Shown here: one piece after another, positions 7,843 to 14,722 of the stretch
Numbering within the stretch: position 1 is the stretch's first letter
Layout of the letters: each line of letters begins with the position of its first letter
Origin: Zelonia costaricensis
Lineage: Eukaryota; Euglenozoa; Kinetoplastea; Trypanosomatida; Trypanosomatidae
NCBI GenBank assembly: GCA_030849075.1
Contig: JASAOO010002955.1
Span: 1-14,722 of the forward strand
Reading direction: 5' to 3'
Length of the DNA stretch: 14,722 nt
Notes under the pieces: generated by a model
Database searches by the model: none
Told to the model about the DNA's origin: nothing
Seen by the model: the letters and a program-made list of their open reading frames with translations, nothing else
Program-made: the position numbers and the translations under genes

Positions 7843-7860
7843 ACACACACACACACACAC
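7843..7860. repeat. (AC)9 microsatellite
   Basis: AC dinucleotide run on the plus strand, read as GT in the transcript, starting about 37 nt beyond the SMC1 stop codon. Confidence 0.9.
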
Positions 7861-7896
7861 GACAACAACAACAAAAAGCGAACCAGACCACACACC

Positions 7897-10800
7897 TCAG
7901 TACGGGTAACCGCGCAGGTCCATTGTGAGCACCTTGGAGCTTTCCCGCTCCTTGTCCTTCATCACGCCGAGCAGCATGTCAGCCATGTGGTACAGTTGAT
8001 CCTTTAAGGAGACGACAACGAACTGGCACGACTGGCAGTTCTTGCGCAGGTAGCTGGCCAGCTTCTCCACGTTGCCGGCGTCCAGCGCGGCGTCCACCTC
8101 GTCGAGCACAAAAAAAGGTGTCGGTGAGACCTCGTGAATCGCAAACAGCAGCGCCAGCGCCGCCATCGTTCGCTCGCCGCCGGACAGCAGCTCCATTGGC
8201 ATGAAGCGCTTCAGCGGCGGGGTGGCGTGGTACGTGGTGCCGCCGAGGTAGGGCTCCTCGACGTCCTCGAGGCTCAAGTAGGCGGAGCCGTGCACGGCCT
8301 GCGCCCGCGTGCCCATCGTCAGCTCGCGGTACACCCGATCCACCGTCGCGGCCACCTTCTCGTACATCTCCATAAACCGCGCGGTGCGCTGCTCCTTGAC
8401 CCGCGCGAACTCCTTGCCGGCAACTCGGGCCGCCTCCCGTGCCTCCTCCAGCAGCGTCGACGACGCGCCGAGGCGGTCCTCAGAGGCGGTGACGCGCGCG
8501 GCAGCCTTCATGTTCGGGGCCAGCGCCTCCATCTCCGCCGTGAGCGCCTCGAGTTGCGCCTGCGTGCGCTGGCGCAGCGACACAAACTGCACCCGGTCGG
8601 CCGCGGCAGTGCGCTGGGCGTCGCTGAGGCTGCTGAAAGCGATACACACCGTCGACTCCGCCTCTGACGAGGTCGGAGAGCTAGAGGCGGCGCCGGCACC
8701 CGCACGTCGCGGCGGCGCTGGGCTCGACTCACCGCCGTCCACAAGCAGGGCAAATGGCTCGGAGACGAGAAGGTGCAGCAGCAGCTGCTGCTGTGTTGGG
8801 CGGCTGGCTGTGCTGGGGCGTTGCCGAGCCGCCGTGCTGGCAGAGGGGGCATCGGTGCTGCCGCCATCCTCGCCGCGGCCGCGCTTTGTACCGCTGCTCG
8901 CCGCTGGCGTGAGCGGGAGCGCGACTTCGTCCATCTGGCACCGACGCACGAGGTTGAGGCGCCGCAGACGCAGCGAGTCGCACGAAATCTGCATGCCCGT
9001 GACCAGCTTGCGGGCCTGCGCGACGCGGGCCAAGTCGGTCTCGGAGTTGCGTGTTGCGTTTCGAATTTGCAGCTCCAGCGTGTCGAGCTCCGTGCGGCTC
9101 TGCGCGACGGCCTTGCGCGTCTCCTGGTGCTGCCGCTCCGCCTTCTCCACGAGACCCTTGTAGTCGGTGAGGTCCTTCTTGCACTGGTCCCTCTCCTTGT
9201 GCACCCGCGTGCACGCTTCCTCGAGGTCTGCCAGCTTGGCGTCGCCGACCTGCTTCAGCTCCGTCTCCAGCGAGCTCTCCAGTTTGTGGATGATGAGCAG
9301 AAGCTGCTGCCGCGCCTCGGCCCGCTGCTTCGCCGACTGTGCCTGCTGCCCCTCAAGGAGGAGCAGGTTGGGCACGTCCACCCTCTTCTGGAAGTCCGCA
9401 AAGATCTGCGCCTCGACGCGCGAGACGGACTTGGACAGCTCGAGCAGCTCCCGGTTGACCACCTGCAACTCGGTCGTGTAGCTGCTACGCCGCGCGGCAA
9501 ACTCAGCACCGCGCCCCTCCAGCTTCTTCAGCTCTTCTACAAGTCGCTGCGTCTTGGCCTCGTTGGCGCTCAGCTCACCGCGCACCACCTCGACGCGCTT
9601 CTCGGCAAACTCACGGCGTGCCTCCACGTCGCGGATCGAAATCTGGAGACGGGCCGACTCCGCCTCGCCGCCCCCCACGGCCTCGCTGAGCAGCCGGTCA
9701 CGCGCCGCGCGCAGATCCTCGTACTTCTTCTCGTCCCACTTGCGGGCACGGCTCTGCACCGCGGCGAGGCCGCCCTGCACAGACCCGTTCTTGAACAGAA
9801 CAGTGCCGTCCAGCGTCACCACCTTGAACCGCTCCCCGTCCGCGCGGCCGTAGGCGACCGACTTGGCCTCCCCGACGGTGTCGCATAGCAGTGTCTGGCC
9901 CAGCGCGTAGCGCACCGCCGGCTCGAGCTCCGGCTCAAACCGCACGACATCCACAAGGGGCTTGCACGTGCCGCCGAACGTGCGCAGGCGGTCATCGACG
10001 GCCTTGCCCTGCAGGGCGTCGAGCGGCAAGAAGGTCATCGGCGGCATGCGCTGCTCCTTGAGGTACTTGACACAGCGAATGGCAACCGCCGTCGTGTCCA
10101 CGACGATGCCTTCGAGGTTCTTGCCCATGGCCACCGTCACAGCACTGCGGTGCCGCTCGTTTGGGACGGTGCACAGATCGACGAGCCGGCCGCGGATCGG
10201 GAAGAGCGAGCGCAGTGCCTGCAGCGCGTCCGCCATGCGGGAGTTCTGCTTGTTGGTGTCCTTCATGTAGCGCAGCTCGTGCAGCTGCTCCTGCAGCCGC
10301 GCCAGCTCCGCCTCCCGCTCCGCGTTCTTGCGCTGCATCGCGCTGAGCTCCTTGCCGGCGCTGGCGAGCTGCGCCGTGAGGCTGCGCACCGTCTCCTCCA
10401 GCTCGCTGCGCCGCCGCTGCAGCTCCACGCCGTACTTCTCCGCCGCCTCGAGCGCCTGGCCGACGTCCCGGACCTGCTGCTGGTGCGCCTCCGCGGCGCG
10501 GTCGCACTGCTTCAGCGCCTCCTGCGCGGAGTCGCGCTGCCGTAGCACCGTCTCGCGGCGCTGGCGCAGCGTCACGCTCGCACAGTCCGCCTCCTTGCGC
10601 AGCTGCCGGTACTCGTCGAGCTGCTGCTGCGTGAGCGCCGTGTCGAGCGTCACCCGCTTCGCGTCCTCGGCGGCGCACTGCTTCTCAAATGCAGCCAGCA
10701 TCGTCTTCTGCTTCTTCAGCTCGCCCTCAAGCCGCACGGCCTCGGCGGAGCGCACCGTCGTCGCCCGCTGGGCCGCCTCCAGCTCCTGCTGCTGCACATC

Positions 10801-11886
10801 CGCCTTGCGAGTGAGGTGTGCCAGGGCGGCCTTGATGCGCTCGACGGTGCTGTGTTTGAGCCGCAGCTCGTCGGCCGTCTTGCGAGCCTTCTTGAGCTCC
10901 TCGAGGTACGTCTTGTGCCGTGCCGCGTAGCTGCGCTTCATCTCGCGAATCGCCTGCTCCGTTGCCACGCTCTTCTCAAGCTCCGCGAGGACAGCGCGGC
11001 GCTGCTGCAGCTCCGCCTTCTGTTTCTCCAACTCCGTCTCGATGGCGAAGAGCTCCGTGAGAGCAAGCTCCTGGCGCGCGGCGGCGAGCTGCGCCTGCAG
11101 CTCCGCGTAGCGCTCCGCCTCCTTCTGCGCAAGCCGCATCTGGTGCACCGCCACGGCGGCGCCGCGCTTCTCCAGTGAGGCGGCTGTAAGTGCGTCGTTG
11201 GCGCGCTGCAGCGCCGCCTTCTTGGAGGCGTACTCGCCCGCGAGCTCGCCGCTGCCACTCACCTGCTCGAGTAGCTCGGTCAGCTGCTTCGCTTTCTTCT
11301 GCGCGACCGCCTCCACGTGATGCTGGAAGACGAGGAAGGTGTCGACGCGAGAGCCTATGCGGTGCTGGGCCAGCGCCGCCGCGTATTCCCTCTCCGGCAC
11401 GGGCTTGCCATTGAGCAGGCACGCTACATTGCCGCTCGCGTCCACGCGACGCGTGAAGGCCGTCTCGACCGTGCTGCCGTGATGCACCCGCTCACCGTCG
11501 TCGGCGACCATCGCCCCGCGCCGAGCTGCACCGACACCCGCACCGCCCTGCTGCTGCTGCTGCTGCGCCGCCGCGCCGTCGCCGGCAGCGGACGAGACCG
11601 CCCGCTGCGAGGCGGGGTGCCGCATGACAAGGGTGACGCTGCATCCTGCGCCTGCCGTGCGTGCCTTGCGGTGAATGAAGTCTACCGCGGCTGCCCCGCG
11701 CATCGACGACGCGCTTGTCTTCGTGAGGCTGCCACAGAGCACAAAGCTCAGCGCGTCCATGAGGTTCGACTTGCCGGCGCCATTGGGACCGACGATGCAC
11801 GTGAAGTCCTTGAAGGGCCCAATCACGGCAGCACCATAGTAGCTCTTAAAGTTGTCGAGCTCCACGCGATGGATCTTGGACAGCAT
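7897..11886 (-). CDS. SMC1: Structural maintenance of chromosomes protein 1 (cohesin subunit)
   Basis: A complete 1329-residue SMC protein. With SMC3 and a kleisin it should form the ring that holds sister chromatids together in the nucleus. The N-terminal half-head starts MLSKIHRVELDNFKSYYG and has Walker A GPNGAGKS at 33-40 and FLVFQ (Q-loop region) after an insertion. The first coiled arm spans roughly 170-540. The hinge at about 560-705 carries GRLVDLC, KYLKEQRMPPMTFLPLD and LDGTVLFKNGSVQGG, which identify SMC1 rather than SMC2, 3 or 4. The second arm runs to about 985. The C-terminal half-head has APNMKA, the ABC signature LSGGERT near 1235 and Walker B FFVLDEVDAALD near 1260, and ends SKVLTMDLRGYPY. 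Human and yeast SMC1 are about 1230 residues; the excess is largely two insertions (about 89-137 and 994-1078). The longer frame to 12009 starts with GTG and adds only CA-repeat-encoded His-Thr, so it was rejected. All ATPase motifs look intact. Confidence 0.98.
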   Translation of the reverse strand: MLSKIHRVELDNFKSYYGAAVIGPFKDFTCIVGPNGAGKSNLMDALSFVLCGSLTKTSASSMRGAAAVDFIHRKARTAGAGCSVTLVMRHPASQRAVSSAAGDGAAAQQQQQQGGAGVGAARRGAMVADDGERVHHGSTVETAFTRRVDASGNVACLLNGKPVPEREYAAALAQHRIGSRVDTFLVFQHHVEAVAQKKAKQLTELLEQVSGSGELAGEYASKKAALQRANDALTAASLEKRGAAVAVHQMRLAQKEAERYAELQAQLAAARQELALTELFAIETELEKQKAELQQRRAVLAELEKSVATEQAIREMKRSYAARHKTYLEELKKARKTADELRLKHSTVERIKAALAHLTRKADVQQQELEAAQRATTVRSAEAVRLEGELKKQKTMLAAFEKQCAAEDAKRVTLDTALTQQQLDEYRQLRKEADCASVTLRQRRETVLRQRDSAQEALKQCDRAAEAHQQQVRDVGQALEAAEKYGVELQRRRSELEETVRSLTAQLASAGKELSAMQRKNAEREAELARLQEQLHELRYMKDTNKQNSRMADALQALRSLFPIRGRLVDLCTVPNERHRSAVTVAMGKNLEGIVVDTTAVAIRCVKYLKEQRMPPMTFLPLDALQGKAVDDRLRTFGGTCKPLVDVVRFEPELEPAVRYALGQTLLCDTVGEAKSVAYGRADGERFKVVTLDGTVLFKNGSVQGGLAAVQSRARKWDEKKYEDLRAARDRLLSEAVGGGEAESARLQISIRDVEARREFAEKRVEVVRGELSANEAKTQRLVEELKKLEGRGAEFAARRSSYTTELQVVNRELLELSKSVSRVEAQIFADFQKRVDVPNLLLLEGQQAQSAKQRAEARQQLLLIIHKLESSLETELKQVGDAKLADLEEACTRVHKERDQCKKDLTDYKGLVEKAERQHQETRKAVAQSRTELDTLELQIRNATRNSETDLARVAQARKLVTGMQISCDSLRLRRLNLVRRCQMDEVALPLTPAASSGTKRGRGEDGGSTDAPSASTAARQRPSTASRPTQQQLLLHLLVSEPFALLVDGGESSPAPPRRAGAGAASSSPTSSEAESTVCIAFSSLSDAQRTAAADRVQFVSLRQRTQAQLEALTAEMEALAPNMKAAARVTASEDRLGASSTLLEEAREAARVAGKEFARVKEQRTARFMEMYEKVAATVDRVYRELTMGTRAQAVHGSAYLSLEDVEEPYLGGTTYHATPPLKRFMPMELLSGGERTMAALALLFAIHEVSPTPFFVLDEVDAALDAGNVEKLASYLRKNCQSCQFVVVSLKDQLYHMADMLLGVMKDKERESSKVLTMDLRGYPY
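8653..8907 (-). other. Low-complexity insertion before the SMC1 C-terminal head
   Basis: Codons for residues about 994-1078, between MDEVALPLTP and STVCIAFSSLSD. The insertion is Ser/Thr/Ala/Pro-rich with a KRGRGED basic patch, but includes a hydrophobic stretch LLLHLLVSEPFALLVDGGE in its middle. Human SMC1 also has an acidic, Ser-rich variable segment here, so this is an enlarged version of a known variable region. Confidence 0.7.
9775..10205 (-). other. SMC1 hinge domain
   Basis: Codons for residues about 561-704. This is the dimerisation domain that pairs with the SMC3 hinge. It is the most diagnostic part of the protein for the SMC1 class, with the segments from GRLVDLC to GSVQGG in the expected order and no insertion. 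Confidence 0.9.
11476..11622 (-). other. Low-complexity insertion in the SMC1 N-terminal head, with Q6
   Basis: Codons for residues about 89-137, rich in Ala/Gly with six consecutive glutamines (11548-11565, all CAG). It lies between the beta strand SVTLVMRH and STVETAFTRRV, which are adjacent in typical SMC1 proteins. It probably forms a surface loop on the ATPase head. Confidence 0.75.
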
Positions 11887-11931
11887 CGCTGCGGGCGCGC
11901 AGGTCGCCCGTTGAGACGCCGCTGGAGCCTG

Positions 11932-11959
<28 letters not shown>
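11932..11959. repeat. (GT)14 microsatellite in the SMC1 leader
   Basis: An uninterrupted GT run on the plus strand, read as CA in the transcript, starting 46 nt upstream of the SMC1 ATG. If the predicted acceptor at 12100 is used it lies inside the mature 5' UTR. Confidence 0.95.
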
Positions 11960-11966
<7 letters not shown>

Positions 11967-12099
11967 TATGTGGTTGTTGGTGTGTATGACTGTCTGTATG
12001 TCTGTTCACCTCCCTTTCAAACGTGTAGTTCTATGTGAAGACAACGTTCCTTTTTTTTTTTGCTCGAGAGAGTCTTCCAGCGAGGCCTTCCTTCCTCAC

Positions 12100-12216
12100 C
12101 TCCACGTCAGGCGAGCAAGACGCCGGGTCGGTGTGCGGATCCGTCAATCACAACAAAAGTGGTGCGCCCGTGCGGCAGACGCGGAGAGATGCAAGAAAAA
12201 ACGAAAAAAGAAGAGG
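12100..12216 (-). promoter_or_regulatory. Predicted pyrimidine tract and spliced-leader acceptor for SMC1
   Basis: On the minus strand a T/C-rich tract (complement of about 12193-12216) is followed by no AG until 12101-12100, about 90 nt downstream. Use of that AG gives a leader of about 213 nt with no ATG before the SMC1 start, consistent with ATG 11886 as the true initiator. A CT-repeat tract at 12311-12327 is an alternative further upstream. Confidence 0.4.
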
Positions 12217-12310
12217 TGAGGCCAAGGCACCGGCGAATGTGGAGAGCGGTGAGACGCAGGGAGTTCGGCAATGGTGTCAATTTCGAAGAAAAGACAAGAA
12301 GAGCGGCAAC

Positions 12311-12327
12311 GAGAGAGAGAGAGAGAG
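12311..12327. repeat. Short (GA)8 run
   Basis: GA dinucleotide run on the plus strand, a CT tract in the transcript, upstream of SMC1. It may act as an alternative pyrimidine tract for trans-splicing or polyadenylation of the preceding mRNA. Confidence 0.8.
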
Positions 12328-13528
12328 CTGACGCACGAAAGGGCTCGCTAAGAGATGTGCGTCAAAGAGAAAGACGGGCGACTGCGTGACTAGGCTGATC
12401 TGGAAAGCGCAGGTATGCGGCTTGTGTTGTTCGTGAACGCGGGCTTGTAGGGCGAGTCCGTTGACCGCCTAGATGGTGCGCGTGGGTGAAGGTCGGGCAG
12501 GAAATGTGCAGAGAGTGTGAAGATATGCAATTGCACCGCGAGAAGAAGAAAGGAGACGGCGAGAGAGAGTGTGTGATGGAGGTGAGATTGCACGGCACAG
12601 GTGCACCACGGAAGACAGCAGCTGGCACACGCACCGAGTAGATCGAGTACAAAATGGTGGAGCACATAGACGGACGCCGTCCCTCTGCGTGTGTTGGAGC
12701 TGTGCATGGTCGACAGAAGAAGAAAGGACTCGATCAGCGGTAGAGCACCCCGCCTCGACCCCAAGTGTGTGGCAGGGTTGCTTGAGGGGGAGGGGGAGGG
12801 GGGGGGTGAATGGGAGGGTAACAACGCGAAGCTGCTGCCGCGCACGCGAAACACTCGCCACCGTCACAAACAGCTTTTTGTTTCTTTCTTGTCCGATGAC
12901 TTTGGCCTTGATTTCCAGAGAGACTTGCTGCGAAAATAGCACAAACAAAAAGGAAGTTGAGAAAAGGGGCGCTCACACTGTCACGCGCTCCACATCGGCA
13001 GAGGGACACACGTGGGGGTCACGCGGGAGTGCGTACGGTTGTGGAAGTCCTCAAGCTCATCACCTTCTCCTGCGTGCAAGATACCGGCACGTTCTCCGCG
13101 CGCAGATCAACGTGTGAGCCGTGAGAGAAAAACCGAAAGACGAAGAACAAAACGGCAACCCCACACTCGCGCACCCGCTCGAAAAGTCGACCTCTGCGAA
13201 CGATGCGGGGGAGGGGGGCGCGCCCTCGCTGTAGAAAGCGGAGCGCCCCTTTTCTTTTCTGCGGCCACCCGCTCTTGTAGGGTTCCGGGGACGGAGCGCG
13301 TGCGTTGTTGTGTGTGTGTGGGAGGGGGGGGGGAGAGGGGCGGGGAAGGGGGGGGGACGTGTGCACATGTGCCAACGTCGGCTCCTGATTCCACGCCCTC
13401 TTTGAAACCCTCTGCCTCTCCCTCTCTGAGTTCTCCTTTGAGCTTCCTTATTCACACGGTTCAACTTCAGTAGCATCAGCGTTGCTCGTGTCGGTGCACT
13501 TCATCCTGTGTCACTCGTAGAAAATTGC

Positions 13529-13667
13529 GCGTGCTGATGCACGCAGCGGTCGAGCGTTGCCGATGGCGGTACCGTCGCCCCCCTTACCCGCACCTAACTG
13601 GCTCCTCGGGAGCCCACTTGTTCCCACGCCTCACCCCCGGCGTAGCACACGTCATGTGGAGGCGTGG
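13529..13667. other. Cluster of three perfect stem-loops in non-coding sequence
   Basis: Three perfect inverted repeats lie within 139 nt. The first is a 6-bp stem with a 4-nt loop (13529-13534 with 13539-13544). The second is a 6-bp stem with a 3-nt loop (13600-13605 with 13609-13614). The third is a 9-bp stem (13624-13632 with 13659-13667) whose 26-nt loop contains a further 4-bp stem (13646-13649 with 13655-13658). The segment is less purine-biased than its surroundings. It could be a structured 3' UTR element, a non-coding RNA or a remnant of a SIDER-type retroposon; I cannot decide among these. Confidence 0.5.
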
Positions 13668-14071
13668 CTAAGCCGCAGAGAGATAAAGGAGGAGGGGAAG
13701 AGAAGGAGACCAGGGAGGGGGAGGTCGTGACAGCGACTGCTTTGTGGCAGAAGCAGGTCGAGGAAACGGGGAGGAGTACTGCACGGGTGCCATGGCATAA
13801 GGACACGGTTTCTCACTAGATTTGGGAGAGAGACCTACACACGGAAATGGAGGAATTGGGCGGGGGGAGAGGAGGAGGGATGGAGGTGGAAATAGGCGTC
13901 CACGCACACGCTCGACAGGGACTTGAGAAGGAAGCACGGGCGCAGAGGAAAACAAAAAAAAAACAAAAAGAGAAGCCGAGGTAGATCAAGCATTTGACGG
14001 GAAGGGCAAGCTAGTCGAGAGAAAAAAAAGTGACGGGAGAGGGGGGGAGAGAAAGGGAAGGGAAAGCGAAT

Positions 14072-14084
14072 GGGGGGGGGGGGG
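14072..14084. repeat. G13 homopolymer run
   Basis: Thirteen consecutive G on the plus strand (C13 in the transcript), the longest mononucleotide run in the window, inside a 150-bp purine-rich block. It is liable to length variation and to sequencing error. Confidence 0.85.
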
Positions 14085-14722
14085 AGTGGAGTGCATCCAA
14101 GGCGGCAGAAGGTAGAACGGGCAAAGGACACAAACAAGCAACAAAAAAGGCAGAACACAATGGAAAGAAAGAGTGGAGAAGAGGGGGAAAAAATGCGTCT
14201 CAAGTGAGAGTATAGAAAAGACGTACCCGAAGCAAAGGAAAGCGACGGACTTGAATGCGCGCGGAGGAGGCGCGCCGCATTAGTATGCAAGTTCGTATAA
14301 GCTGTCGAAAAGCTGGTGTCTATTGCCTCTGCTCGGGTTCGCCTGGCTGCGGATTGTGCGGTGGGAGTAGGGAAAAGAGTGGGAAGGGACTTGAGAGGCT
14401 TTCCCCCCTTTTTCGCGGAAATGCGCGCGCTTGCGTGACACGTAGTGCGGGATAGATCCAGAGCTTCGTTCGAGGACTACAAGGTCATCCTCTCAGCTCT
14501 CAGCGCGGCAAGACGGAAAAAAAAAAAAGAGAGGATGAGGAGGAAGGAAGGAAGGGGGAGGGAGAAGACAGGCGATCACATGCATAGAAAAAGTCTGGCG
14601 AGACAGTTGTGTCGGCGTGTTATAGAACCGTTGCAGGCAGGAGGCGCATTGGAAGAGGGAGGTGGCGAGGAAGAGAAACCATGTGTATATGACGTGCCCA
14701 CGTGATGCGCGGGTGTGTACGC

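Larger units (their letters stand above)
6327..7896. other. Intergenic region between SMC1 and the FYVE gene
   Basis: This 1.57-kb stretch has no credible protein-coding frame on either strand. It should hold the SMC1 3' UTR and the FYVE leader. It contains AC microsatellites at 6983-7014 and 7843-7860, A-runs near 7135-7146 and 7230-7239, a long G-rich run at 7330-7356 and a 15-bp inverted repeat at 7730-7836. Unlike the other gaps, it also has pyrimidine-rich blocks on the plus strand (about 7289-7319 and 7731-7763) next to purine-rich blocks. Confidence 0.6.
11887..14722. other. Long gene-free region upstream of SMC1
   Basis: No frame on either strand has protein-like composition across these 2.84 kb; the longest encode Pro/Ser/Phe- or Arg/Gly-rich peptides that mirror base bias. 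The plus strand is mostly purine-rich (G runs at 12800-12806, 13323-13332, 13347-13356 and 14072-14084), so the transcribed strand is pyrimidine-rich, as elsewhere in the window. This fits the SMC1 leader preceded by a long 3' UTR of a minus-strand gene beyond 14722. Between about 13480 and 13680 composition becomes balanced and three perfect stems appear (separate entry). No tRNA with both internal promoter boxes was found. Confidence 0.6.

Noticed and set aside
8773..9888. Plus-strand frame of 371 codons antisense to SMC1
   Set aside because: Leu/Arg-rich shadow of the SMC1 coiled coil, with no recognisable fold.
12731..12750. tRNA-like A-box text (AGCGGTAGAGCA)
   Set aside because: There is no B box (GGTTCGANTCC-like) at the right distance and no matching acceptor stem, so no cloverleaf can be drawn.
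13835..14290. Minus-strand frame of 151 codons with hydrophobic, Phe/Leu/Ser-rich stretches resembling a membrane protein
   Set aside because: It is the translation of long pyrimidine tracts (TTC, CTC, TCC, CCC codons), not a protein-like pattern.

Overview
The window looks like nuclear chromosomal DNA of a trypanosomatid, most likely Leishmania or a close relative. Base composition is GC-rich, no coding region shows an intron, and all four genes lie head-to-tail on the minus strand. The gaps are long (0.9 to 2.8 kb) and full of pyrimidine tracts (read on the minus strand), CA/GT microsatellites and homopolymer runs. This fits one stretch of a polycistronic transcription unit running right to left, with mRNAs released by trans-splicing and polyadenylation. 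The genus is inferred from style only; no marker gene was compared.

In transcription order, right to left: (1) 14722-11887, a 2.8 kb stretch with no convincing gene, probably the 3' UTR of an off-window gene plus the SMC1 leader; it contains a cluster of perfect stem-loops at about 13529-13667. (2) 11886-7897, SMC1, the cohesin ATPase subunit, complete at 1329 residues, with both ATPase half-heads, the hinge and two low-complexity insertions not present in the textbook protein. (3) 7896-6327, a 1.6 kb intergenic region with a 15-bp inverted repeat. (4) 6326-5433, a 297-residue protein with a canonical N-terminal FYVE zinc finger. (5) 5432-4401, intergenic. (6) 4400-3129, a 423-residue basic helical protein that I tentatively match to mitochondrial small-subunit ribosomal protein mS26, with a large kinetoplastid-style C-terminal extension. 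(7) 3128-2238, intergenic. (8) 2237 to the left edge, the first 745 residues of a large protein with a MAP10-N/DUF4497-like N-terminal domain, a previously unnamed internal duplication and a long proline/serine/alanine-rich tail; it continues out of the window.

The four genes act in different places (chromosome cohesion, endosomal membrane, mitochondrial translation, probably cytoskeleton). Such mixing is normal for trypanosomatid transcription units, so gene order implies no shared pathway. For SMC1 and the FYVE gene, the longer minus-strand reading frames begin with GTG and only extend into the leader; the first in-frame ATG gives the protein that matches its family.

I found no mobile element with intact ORFs, no tRNA or rRNA, and no CRISPR array. 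No wholly new system is evident. The best leads are the duplicated helical module in the left-hand protein, the mS26 assignment, the two SMC1 head insertions, and the structured island near 13.6 kb.
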